A stretch of DNA of 64,000 nucleotides from positions 21,451,368 to 21,515,367 of the forward strand of contig NC_044922.1 of assembly GCF_003576645.1 (NCBI RefSeq). Reading direction: 5' to 3'. Both the position numbers and the translations under genes were made by a program. Source of the stretch: Ipomoea triloba. Its lineage: Eukaryota > Streptophyta > Magnoliopsida > Solanales > Convolvulaceae. Every line of letters begins with the position of its first letter. The first letter of the stretch is position 1. The notes beneath the pieces are model-generated. The model worked only from the letters and a program-made list of their open reading frames with translations, was not told the DNA's origin and did no database searches. Positions 10,511 to 20,344 of the stretch are shown here, one piece after another.

Positions 10511-12980
10511 CTATGGAGCTGCAGAACCTGCGGCTGATCCGGAAAAACCAGACCCAGACGTGAAGTGGAGACTCACAGACGGATCCACACTCCCAACGGC
10601 ACTTGAGCCTCCTACCGGATCTGACGGCAAGGCCACGGATGATGTCCCCCCGGCTCTCTCCGGGCTCATAAGGAATCCATCTGCAGGGGTGGTAGTGGAG
10701 GTGGGCATGACTGGAGCAGGAGGACGACGGAGGGGAAGATACTCTGGCAACTTCCACCCCGCAATACTGAAGGAAGTGAAGCGACGACGCAGCTTACCAT
10801 ATAGCTGGTCCTGCATATCTCGCTGCCCCAAGTAAAAGGCCGCCTCACATTCTCGCACAACCCTCGCGTGCCCTTCGTCAGTATCTCGCAACCAAACTTC
10901 TGCAACAGGCCCCATAGCAGACTTACCCCCCGCAGTAACCGCCCACTCCTGGAGAACTTGCACGAGAGGTGGGCCCAAATACGCCTGATAATCTTGTGCA
11001 TCGTGCCATCCGGACATGGCATCTACCATAGCTTGACCAGAGCGCTCAGGAGAAGATAACCAATACCTGAGCAGGGCATACGCGAACAAGCATAATCGTC
11101 AGCCGCGCGGGAGAAATCCTCCGTCCCCTGCCAATCCTCTATGGCATGCGCCTTGGCACGCTCCAGGGCGCTGGCATGGGCGACCTGCTGTTCCTCGTGT
11201 TCGCCCTGGAGAGTCGAGTGGGCAAGTTGCAGATTCGTGTGGGCAGTTTTGAGGACATCAAATTCCATCAACGCAGTCTTGAGGGCATCCAGTTCCTTCA
11301 ACGTGGCCTCGTGCCTCACCTGAAGATCTTGATGGCGTTCTCCTAGCTCCCGAAGCGCCTCTTCCGAGGTGGCATAATCCTGAGAAGCCTCCTGCAAACG
11401 CTGTTGAAGCCCGATGGCCTGCATAGAGGCCTAAAAAAAAAAAAAAAAGGGTTAGGACCAGAAAAGCTCTGGGGAAGGGGTACCTTCGAGTAACATTCAT
11501 CAAAGGGTACTCACATTCATCAGATCCCCCACCAAATGCGAACTCAAGGCGTCCATAGGACTGCTGTCCATCCAAAACCGAGTCTGGGCAAGTACCATTT
11601 CTCGCACCCCGCGACGTATGAAGTCGATATGATCCGGGTGGTAAGGGCGAAGTGGCCTGGGACGAGAGGTTCCGCTGTGGCCCCTCGCGAACAGGGGATC
11701 ATGGGGATCGTACTCAATCGATGGAGACCCGGGAGGCCCAGAGGGGCGATCGACCCTAGCAGGGCTGTCGAGAGCGATAACCGGTGGAGCCGCACGGGAA
11801 GGAGAGAAAAGGACACCAGACTCCACGCCATCCAAGGTGGGATCAGCCATCACGCCGACTGAGGACTCCTCATCGTCCGACTGAGTGTGTGAAGGAGTGG
11901 GCTTACCACGTGTATTGTATACCCGGAGCATGCTGGGTGTACTGGAAACAGGGGCTGCATGGCACGCGTGATGAGTGAAAAATAATAATAATAATAATAA
12001 ATAAATAAATGAATAAATAAATAAATAAAAGAGAGAGAGGGGAGAGAGCACTCACGTAAAGGAGGGCCATCGCTGAGTTGATTCACCAACAAGGGGTCAT
12101 GATATCTCCGATGGTCGGATGGGCCATCCCCGCACAGTTTGGCTCGGTCTGCGTCCAACCCCTCATAAGAAGGCGCCGCGAAGGGAACAACGAATTGAAC
12201 CCAGGCAGTGCTGAAACCATATCCGGCTGCCCCAGGGTTGTAGCTCATGTACACAAACTTTTCCTTCCAATTCTTAACCAAGGACGGCAAGGAGGTTATA
12301 AAAGAATACCCGGATATGGGTTGAAGGTGGAGGAAGGGCCCGCTCTGGTTCACATGAAATACGTGCAATAAGAGAGATAGGGAAGGGGCTACCTTAACCT
12401 CTCGGCAACGGGTGATGAAGCAAGTGATGAACCTGTGTCCATTAGGAGTGAGCTGACAAGGTGCGATGTTGTGACTCGCGAGAAAAGCTAGCGTCAGAGG
12501 ATGGGGTGGAAACTGTAAACCCCCCTGGATCGCGTGATAGTGGACTGCCATAACCCGGTTGTCTGGAGGTTCAACCATATTTTGGAGGTCGCGAGGGACC
12601 ATCATCTGCACCCCTTCTCCCAGCTACTCGTCTAGGGAATTCAACTCCGGCTGCGTGAGTTTTGACCGGACGCCACGAGGGACCGTGGGATCCAAGCTGC
12701 GGCCTTGGGTGGAAAATGGAAGCGAAGTATGGGAAGAGGATGGGGGCCTGGTGGGGCGTGAGAGGGTGTCCATAATCGTGGGCATGGTTTGCATAGGAGT
12801 GAAGGGTGAACGGGTGATCCCGAAGGATCCAAAACCAGTGTTGGGAGGCGAAATAATCATGGGCTCGTTGGGTGTCAAGGGGCGGGGTATGTCTTGCGGT
12901 GGTGAGGCGAGGAGAGACCGCGGGGAGGCGGCCGGCGGTGGGGCGGCTCGGGCAGGCGAGGAGGCGCTGTTCGGCTGCAT
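10511..12980 (-). pseudogene. Antisense spliced extra gene of the Tat element
   Basis: A coding structure opposite to gag-pol. Exon 1: 12980-12056, opening with MQPNSASSPARAAPPPAA, Pro/Ser-rich, then a globular part with MVPRDLQNMV, LASHNIAPCQLTPNG and VKNWKEKFVYM. Exon 2: 11954-11515, acidic and Ser/Pro-rich. Exon 3: from 11430, a Leu/Glu/Gln-rich coiled coil (LKELDALKTALMEFDVLK). Intron 1 (12055-11955) and intron 2 (11514-11431) have GT-AG ends (GTGAGT donors, a T-run before the second acceptor), and the reading phase closes across both. The globular part resembles the putative gypsy-type domain of plant retroelement antisense ORFs (Pfam Transposase_28), judged by eye. Defects: an in-frame TAG at 12624-12626, and a frame change near 11060, after which the C-terminal part reads on to 10511. 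A TATA-like motif on this strand lies at 13329-13338. Confidence 0.65.
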
Positions 12981-13483
12981 CGCGATGTGGCCGTGCGGTG
13001 CGGATGGGCGACGCGGGCTGCAGATCGCGGTGGCCGTGCGGGTGCCGCTGGGCGACGGGTGCGGACCGGCGTGACCGTGCGGCTGGGCGACGCAGGTGGT
13101 GCGGATTGGCGTAGCCGTGCGGCGGGGCGACGCGGGTTGTTGCGGATCGGCCGAGCGGTTGCGGTGAGGGGCGCGGGCGTAGCGCGGTCTGGCGGCGAGG
13201 GGCGATGTGGCGGATCGGCTGGAGGACCGTGCGAGCGTGGGAGGTGCGGGCGTTTGCGGCGTGAGGCGGCGCGGCGGCAGTGAGGTAGGGGAGAGATTTA
13301 TGGTTCAGGGGTACTATGGATGGATCAGCTTTAAATAGGGGAGGAGGTATGGGAATTTTAGGGTTTGGGTTTAGTGAGTGGATGGATTGGCTTTAATTAC
13401 GGAGATGGTTCCTGAAATCTGGGCATGCAATCCGATTCTGATTCAAAGACTTATTCTTACTTCATTTAGGAATAAATTACCTA
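12981..13483. other. GC-rich leader of antisense gene
   Basis: Very GC-rich up to about 13290, then AT-richer. Open frames here are low-complexity Arg/Ala/Gly strings and are not credible proteins. Its place upstream of the antisense ATG suggests promoter and 5' UTR of that gene. Confidence 0.5.
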
Positions 13484-13501
13484 AATAAAGTGGGGGACTC
13501 G
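13484..13501 (+). other. Polypurine tract
   Basis: AATAAAGTGGGGGACTCG lies immediately before the TGATGG start of the 3' LTR, the position that primes plus-strand DNA synthesis. Confidence 0.8.
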
Positions 13502-14052
13502 TGATGGGGATATTGGGTGTGGGCTAATTTATTGGGCTTGTGATGGTAGGCTGGATGGAGGTGTCCACGGAGGGGTGGGCCCGGGTCAGTGAGGGTGTCG
13601 CCGGCGGGGGCGCTGGCAGCGCCCGGTCACGGCGCGCCCAGCGCACCCGGTGCGCGGCTGAGCCGCGACCTGGCGCCACCTCGCGCCGGCCAGGCCGTGG
13701 TTTGGCGCCACCCCCGTGCTGGCGGGGTTATGGGGGGTCGGGTGGCATGCGTGCGTGGGCTAGGTGGCACGCGTGCGTGAACCACGTGGCGCAAGGAGCT
13801 GGAATGAGATCTGAAGCGTACGCATGGGCGAATCTGAGAGGGGGGAGCCAGTATAAATAGGGGGGCTCGGGTATTCATCAGACACATCAGAAACAGGGCA
13901 AATACTACGGTCTAGTGGTATCGCTCCTTATTCTCAACCCCCTGTCGCGGGTTCGATTCTTATAGTTACTTTTGTAACCGCCTGGGTCCTAATCTGTTAG
14001 ACCCGGCCCTCTGTATCCGGTTTATGGTGGACCCGATCCGTTAAAACCATCA
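13502..14052 (+). repeat. 3' LTR of Tat element (551 bp, complete)
   Basis: TGATGG...CCATCA. It has the TATA box at 13852-13859 and the tRNA-like boxes at 13909-13959, as in the 5' LTR. The flank at 14053 reads gtatc, the predicted target duplication. Confidence 0.95.
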
Positions 14053-14185
14053 GTATCTCATATCTAGGTATCAAATGAACAGCCACATAATGCATGTGCA
14101 GTTGATTTGAGACAGGGTTTCTAGATAACAAACTCTGAAAGCTGTGAATTGAGACAGTTGAATCCAAGTACTATGAATATCTATA
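14053..14185. repeat. Direct repeat, copy 1
   Basis: AT-rich sequence starting GTATCTCATATCTAGG. It is repeated with scattered differences at 14689-14830. The Tat element sits exactly at its left edge. The rest of 14186-15135 is AT-rich intergenic DNA with nothing recognised. Confidence 0.75.
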
Positions 14186-14688
14186 TATAACAAATCGTCA
14201 ATGGTTCAATACATTGGTGTAATATGTTATTCAAAACATGTGCAGATAATTTCTAAATTCAATTTACTCTATTTTATTATTCTCAATTTTTTAATTAAGT
14301 TTCCTAGATAATTGATTGACGAGTAGTCAAGTTGTTAATTATCATTTTCATTTATTTTTCTTTTAGGTGTTGATAACAAAATTTAGAAAATTAGCTGCCT
14401 AAATGCATAATATTGACAGCATAATACAATATTTAATTATTATGTTGTGAAGTTGTATGAAGGAATAGTAATTTACCTAAATTTTAATTAATTTTTTTAA
14501 TTCGTAATTTACCCGTTACTTCGACAATACTTTAGAGTTTTTGTTAAAAGCATAATTTGCCAAAACAATGGTTCTTTTTAAGTATATTCACTTAATTCAC
14601 TACTAAAATGTCTTCTTCAAACTTTAATTTAAGTTTATTTTATTCTTTATGTTGTTATTTACAAATTCATCATATTTCAACAACCTTT

Positions 14689-14830
14689 GTATCTCATATC
14701 TAGGTATCAAATGAGCAACAACATAATGCATTTGCAGTTAAATTGAGACAAGATTTTTGAATATCAATTTGTGAAAGTTGTTGAATTGAGATAGTTGAAA
14801 TCAAATACTATGTGTATCCACATATAAATA
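14689..14830. repeat. Direct repeat, copy 2
   Basis: Second copy of the 14053 repeat, 636 bp downstream in the same orientation. Here the sequence left of GTATC is intact, so it may show the pre-insertion site of the Tat element. Confidence 0.75.
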
Positions 14831-15135
14831 TGAATTTATAAGGGATATATATCTAATTAGAAGAAGACTACATTTAAACAAATTTTATTCATTTTCAAAG
14901 ACAAAAAAAAGGTTGTAATACAACGTTGAGTATCCTTAGAATTACAGGGGAATATATTAATCACAATGAATTTGAACTTGTGTTAATTTCAAATACATAC
15001 ACAACAAAAATTTTACTTTAATATCTATGAAACTTCGACAACTAAAAAAACGCATTATATCTATTTCAAAATGATTTACTAACCGAGTTTAAATATTGGG
15101 CACAAGTTGTATAGAAAAAACTAGTAATAATATTA

Positions 15136-15599
15136 GAGTGTGTTTGGTAGCCTGGAAAATGATTTATGGAAATCATTTTCCGGGCTTTTAGTGTTTGGCA
15201 GTGCCTAGAAAATGCAGTCAACGGAAAATGATTTCCGTTGACCAAGGAAAATGAGGTCATTTTTCCGGAAAATGACTTCCGAATTTTTGTTTCGGAAGTC
15301 ATTTTCCGGACTTGGCTTCAACAATTTTTTTGGCCAAAATGGCCACATATGTTACTTTTTAAAAGAAATATTATTATTTTATATATTATTATTATTATTA
15401 TTATTATTTTATATTTAAAAAAAATAATTAAAATGTAAAATTATACAATTTAATTCATTTTCTAGAAAATGAACCAAACACACAAAGACAGTTTTCCAGA
15501 ATGCAACCAAACACCGGAAATGAAACTGTTTTCCGGAAAATGACTAATTTTCCAGAAAACATTTTCCAGAAGTCATTTTCCTGCTTTCCAAACACACCC
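15136..15599. mobile_element. MITE with GTGTGTTTGG-type inverted ends
   Basis: Left end GAGTGTGTTTGG and right end CCAAACACACCC are inverted copies. The interior is full of GGAAAATGA and TCATTTTCC runs, so the element can fold on itself. Flanks show TA on both sides (TTA left, TAA right), so a TA or degenerate TTA/TAA duplication is possible. No ORF. Confidence 0.75.
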
Positions 15600-15630
15600 T
15601 AAGTTAAATAGGACCAAATAAAAAAATATG

Positions 15631-16351
15631 GAGTTAATTCCATTTTTGGTCCTAGATTTATAGGTGACAATCTACTTTTAGTCTTTTTTTACTAAAATAT
15701 TTTTATTTGGTCCTAGTATTATTGTGGCATGACCAATTTTAGTCCTTCAGCAACAAAATTGTTGAAATATCGTTAAATATAAAGACATTTCAATCTTTTT
15801 TATACAAAGTATGTTGAACCGGTATATTTTTTATGTTTATTTTTTTTTTTGAAAACATTCATAATTGAATATCGAAATATCCTTGTATTTAACGATATTT
15901 AAATTATTTTGTTGATAAAAGACCAAAAATGATTATGTCACAATAATACTAAGACTAAAAATAAATGTTCTAATAAAAAAAGACTAAGGCCCTGTTCGGT
16001 AAATAATCAGCCTATCAGCAAATTTTGGCTTATTTGACCACTATTAATTGGTAAATAATAAACTTTTTGTAACTCCAAAATGTTAAAATTCAAAAGACTA
16101 CTCAAAGCAGCCTTTTCAATTAGCTTTTTGAGAAAAGAAATTATTTTTTTGGTGTTAGAGAAAAGAAATTATATCAAACAACTATCAGCTAACAGCTAAT
16201 TTATCAAACAACTTTCTACAATCAGCCAATATTATCAACAAATCATAACTTCTAACCCAAACAGCCAACCCAATCAACTAACAGCCATTTACCAAACAAG
16301 GCCTAAATAAATTGGCACCTATAAATATAACACAAAAAATTGAATTAACTC
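15631..16351. mobile_element. Long-TIR MITE family A, copy 1 (10-bp TSD)
   Basis: Ends GAGTTAATTCC and GAATTAACTC, with inverted arms of about 160 bp. Flanks are aaaaaatatg (15621-15630) and aaaaaagatg (16352-16361), a 10-bp duplication with one mismatch. About 402 bp without the nested MITE at 15988-16303. Long arms and an 8-11 bp duplication fit a Mutator-like non-autonomous element. Copy 2 is at 46214-46922. Confidence 0.85.
15988..16303. mobile_element. Tourist-like MITE nested in family A copy 1
   Basis: Ends GGCCCTGTTCGGTAAAT and ATTTACCAAACAAGGCC are inverted copies, flanked by TAA on both sides (15985-15987, 16304-16306). GGCC ends with a TAA/TTA duplication are the mark of PIF/Harbinger MITEs. 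Confidence 0.88.
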
Positions 16352-16376
16352 AAAAAAGATGTATGCCCATTTAGAC

Positions 16377-16760
16377 CAGTCGTTATACTGTGGACCATGG
16401 GTCATGGTTGATACTGCAGTTGTGTTGAACTGATACTACAGTTGTATTAAAATGATACTACAGTTGTGTTGAAAGGGAACTGCAGTTGCGCAGAACAAAG
16501 GCCATGTCATCCATCTGAAACTGCAATTGTGTTGAACGGATACTGTAGTTGTATTGAAAAGATATTGCAGTTGTGTTGAAAATATATTGCAGTTGTGTTG
16601 AACGGATGAATGAACTATGTTCCGTACAACTGCAGTTTCGTTTCAACATAACTGCAGTATATTTTCAACACAACTGCAATATCCGTTCAATACAACTGCA
16701 GTATCAGCTATGATCATGGTCCACAATGATTGTGGACCATGGTCCCGAATATAATTTGCG
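16377..16760 (-). mobile_element. PstI-hairpin element, copy 1 (9-bp TSD)
   Basis: Flanked by catttagac at 16368-16376 and 16761-16769. The left half repeats a 21-22 bp unit with CTGCAGTTGTGTTGAA; the right half is the inverse (TTCAACACAACTGCAG). Ends carry a TGTGGACCATGG-like inverted motif. No ORF. Three more copies lie at 24921, 29810 and 30157. Confidence 0.92.
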
Positions 16761-16951
16761 CATTTAGACAAAGGAGTGTAGGGACCAGTTTCAATCGTGT
16801 TTGGACAGGTAGGTTAGGACTAGAAGTCTAGTCTAGAAGTAGAAGTAGAAGTATACAAAAACCGGAATTGATGCTCGCTCCCTCCCTCCCCACGACTCTC
16901 ACCTCCACGCACTCACACAGACGCAGAATCCAAGAAACGGCGTGAAATCAG

Positions 16952-17410
16952 ATGTCGTCTACTGTGGAGAGCCTGTGGAGATCAGTAACGGGTTCCAATC
17001 CAGACCCCTCAGACTACTCGGGGATTGAGTTCTGGTCCAACCCGGAGCGGGCCGGGTGGCTAACCAAGCAAGGCGACTACATCAAGACCTGGCGCCGTCG
17101 TTGGTTTGTTCTCAAGCAGGGAAAGCTTCTGTGGTTCAAAGACCCTTCCTCCGCCTCCACTCCCGACGCCGTCCCGCGCGGCGTCGTCCCCGTCAACGAG
17201 TGCCTCACCGTCAAGGGCGCCGAGGACGTCCTCCACAAGCCCTTTTCTTTCGAGCTCTCCACTAGCCGCGACACCATGTATTTCATCGCCAACTCCGAGA
17301 AGGAGAAGGAGGATTGGATCAATTCCATCGGCCGCTCCATCGTTCAGCACTCCAGATCTCTCGCCGACTCTGAGGTCATCGATTACGATAGCAGGCAGGC
17401 GGTAGTTTAA
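16952..17410 (+). CDS. PH1: Pleckstrin homology domain protein, PH1-like
   Basis: Single open frame of 152 aa, close to the size of the small plant PH1 proteins, which are little more than one PH domain. Residues about 29-135 form the domain: ERAGWLTKQGDYIKTWRRRW starts strands one and two, with the basic loop that binds phosphoinositide heads; KPFSFELST lies mid-domain; and KEDWINSIGRSIVQHS is the C-terminal helix with its invariant Trp. It would bind membrane phosphoinositides in the cytosol. The ATG at 16952 is the first in frame after a CT-rich leader (16880-16950). The coding part is GC-richer than its flanks and has no breaks. A 3' UTR intron is possible: CAAG-GTATTC right after the stop and TTTGCAG at 18791-18797. 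That is a guess. Confidence 0.93.
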   Translation: MSSTVESLWRSVTGSNPDPSDYSGIEFWSNPERAGWLTKQGDYIKTWRRRWFVLKQGKLLWFKDPSSASTPDAVPRGVVPVNECLTVKGAEDVLHKPFSFELSTSRDTMYFIANSEKEKEDWINSIGRSIVQHSRSLADSEVIDYDSRQAVV

Positions 17411-19215
17411 CAAGGTATTCTATTCTGCGCCACTATTGTATTTCTCCTTTTCAAACCAATTTTATCTCAATCATTTTAACTCCGAGTCCATAATCTCAAT
17501 TGCGTTTATCAATTATTGCAACAATTAATTGCTGTTTTTTTTTAAATTTAATTTTATAAATGTTGTAGTTGTTCATAGTATTGGCTACTAATAGGAACAT
17601 ATGTTCCCTTTCTTGTGGATGAAAATTTCCTTCAAGTTATTCAAATGCACTTGATACTTATGATATACATTGTTATTATGGTTTATATGAATTATGGTTG
17701 TGGATTGGGAATAATCTCTAATCAACTTTCAAGTTACTAATGAATTAGTGTTCTATGTAGTCCATAATCTTTAGGTGTACACACAGGATTTTGTTATCTA
17801 CATGCTATTTACCAAACACTACTTGGATCTAAAGCACAAGGGATGTATACTTTGTTGTGTACATGATCAGTGAACAGGGGGGGCATTTATGTTGGTTAAT
17901 TTGTCTTCATGTTCACCATTTTTTAGTTTTGAATCTTCAAAGAATGGTTTTCTACATTTTTTTTTTCTTTGAAATGGTTTTCTTTGAAATGGGATTATCT
18001 ACATGTTACCTAGGCTGGTTTTCAGTTTACTATGGACTTTCTAGTGTGATTAGTCCAAACACTATGTCGTGAGAGATTTAAACCTTGAGAGATCTTGCCA
18101 ACTGATTGCTAGTAGGAAATCATAGAATTTAGCCATTTAATAAAAAAAAATTCCAAATAGTCAAAGTAGGTGACATATAAGGATGGTATCACAAGTGACC
18201 CACAATCCATCCCATTCTAGTTGGCCCCGAAGGATTAATGCTGAATGCCCCAATGCCACAAAGAATCAGGTAGCAGGATATTAAATCAATGGCTCATACT
18301 GATTGGAACTTTAGGATATTACCCCTTCTAGGATATTACCCCTTCTAGGATATTTTGGTTCAGACAAAGGTACTGGTTGAGGACTGTACACGGCACCCTA
18401 TGACACATCATCCCTTTCAGCTCATTCAGGAACGTATTAGTGTCAACCTTTTGTATTAAGTGGATCTTTGCTTTTAAATAAGTTGTGGGTTTCTAATGAG
18501 ACTGATTCGTAATGCTGAAGAACTTGTTACGACTGTTAATTCATTTCTAAGAGAGACATATATTAAACTTTAGTGATTAGCATTCTTGCATCTGCATCTC
18601 CATCCCTGTAGCGTTCTTTGCCATATAATAGTTAGCTTATGGTATAATATTGTTGTTGGGTTTGCATTCTGTGTCGGTAAAATGTTTCACTGATAATTTA
18701 ACCTCTGGCACCAAAAGGGTGGAGGGTTGCACACTCTATAATGAGCATTGATCACTTGTGAATACTGAAGTTGTTAATTTGCTAGTTTACTTTGCAGATA
18801 AACATTGCGAATCGATGACGTTGCAAAAATGCACAGTGCTGCTGCTAGTCATTGACGCACCAAGTGTACCTGTTGTTTGAGACTCGAGTCATCTGGCGCC
18901 GGGAGTCTTTTCTTTTGTTTTTTTTTTTTGGTATTAGTTAACGTGGTAGATGGTGTATGGAAATGTGTATTAATCGCATAGAGTAGGTCTAGTTCAAGTA
19001 ATGGAACAGTGGTTACTGGTTCTTGTTATTTGTCAAATTTCTTTTCTTCAACTGAGATGTCATCACAGCTTGGATGAATCCGAAACTAAACAATTTCCTC
19101 TGCCTTTCTCTCTTATTGTAAAGGTATATATAAATTCTTTTCATTTTTTTTTTTCAAAAAATGAAAAATTAGAGATAAAAAATAGAGAATATGTTTTTTT
19201 TTTTGTAAATTTTTT
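17411..19215. other. 3' region of PH gene and intergenic DNA
   Basis: AT-rich. Holds the possible 3' UTR intron and last UTR exon (from 18798), and a short triplicated motif near 18313-18350 (GGATATTACCCCTTCTA units). No coding sequence seen. Confidence 0.5.
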
Positions 19216-19224
19216 TAATTTAAA

Positions 19225-20070
19225 AAATGAGCAAATTTCACTTTTAATCATCCTATTGCGGTATTGTCACATTAAGTTTTATTCTTTTAATTTTTCCATA
19301 TTACATCTTTAACTTTGAACAACTTTAATTTGGTCATCGATTATTGTGATATTGTCACATTTAGTTACATTCTTTTAATTTTGTCATATTACACTAATGA
19401 CTTTGAACAACTTTCACATTTAGTCCTCGATTATTATCGCATTTTCATATTTAGTCATATTTTTTTAAATTTTGTCATATTAAATCCATGACTTTCATTT
19501 GATTACACACATATCATAGCTCATATTTTGAAAACATTAGAAATATGTTTGAAAAATAAGTTACGATATAGAAATATAGTGATATCCTTAAATTAACATA
19601 TAACAAAAATCCTTATACATATCGTAACACATTTTTCTATGAGTTAAGATATTACATCCTTTGATATTTACGTTATTTCTAATGTATTCGAAATATGAGT
19701 TACAATATGCGTAAGTATTTTTTCTTTTGTTATTTGTCAATTCTAATGTTAAATAATGCAATTTTTAACGGAAGATTAATGGTGGCAATCAAATGAAAGT
19801 CATAGATGCAATATGTCAAAATTAAAAGAATATGACTAGATATGACAATGCCATAATAGTCGAAGACTAAAAATGGAAGTTGCTCAAAGTCATGGATGTA
19901 ATATGTCGAAATTAAAAGAATAGGACTAAATGTGACAATACTCAATAGTTGAGGTCCTGAGGACTAAACGTGGGAGTTATTCAAAGTCAGGAATGTAATA
20001 TGACAAAATTAAAAGAATATGACTAAATATGACAATGCCACAATAGTTGAGAACTAAAAAGGAATTTACT
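19225..20070. mobile_element. Foldback element with three tandem units per arm
   Basis: The left arm (about 19225-19505) repeats a roughly 90-bp unit containing GTCATATTA and CATTTAGTC. The right arm (about 19770-20070) carries the inverse (TAATATGAC, GACTAAAT) about three times. Arms are diverged. The spacer is AT-rich and non-coding. Confidence 0.75.
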
Positions 20071-20344
20071 TTTTAAAAAATAGAGAACAAAGAATTATAC
20101 AACATAATATTTTTAGCGCAATTTGTAACCAAACCTAATTATTACACAACCAAACTCATCATATTAATTAGGGTTTAGGTGAGGCAAGTATCTAATTTTA
20201 CCTACTTGTATCATCTCTATTCAAGATAGTTATTGGGTATTATGATTAGAATCATTGAGATTTAATATATTGGATATATTTTTTATTTAATTCTGTAAGG
20301 GGATACCCAAATAACAAATCAAAAGTACTAACTATTACAACAAA

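Larger units (their letters stand above)
1..14052 (+). mobile_element. Ty3/gypsy retrotransposon, Tat lineage (5' end outside window)
   Basis: A near full-length LTR retrotransposon. Order on the plus strand: partial 5' LTR, primer-site-like sequence, gag, aspartic protease, reverse transcriptase, RNase H, a second archaeal-type RNase H, integrase, tandem repeats, an antisense spliced gene, polypurine tract, 3' LTR. Two RNase H domains and a long non-pol segment with an extra antisense ORF are known traits of the plant Tat lineage. LTRs start TGATGG and end CCATCA. Over the 427 shared bases the LTRs differ by seven substitutions, all transitions, and one indel. At an assumed 1.3e-8 substitutions per site per year this is roughly 0.6 million years. 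The coding region is nevertheless dead: stops at 671, 6160, 6643 and 8711, a frameshift near 5190, and a solo LTR at 6760-8414. The 3' flank begins gtatc; the matching 5' duplication lies outside the window. Confidence 0.93.

Noticed and set aside
12870..13860. Plus-strand open frames in the GC-rich region and 3' LTR
   Set aside because: Low-complexity Arg/Ala/Gly strings caused by high GC; the real coding strand is minus.
17060..17413. Minus-strand and shifted open frames over the PH gene
   Set aside because: Shadows of the PH domain frame, whose motifs are clear.
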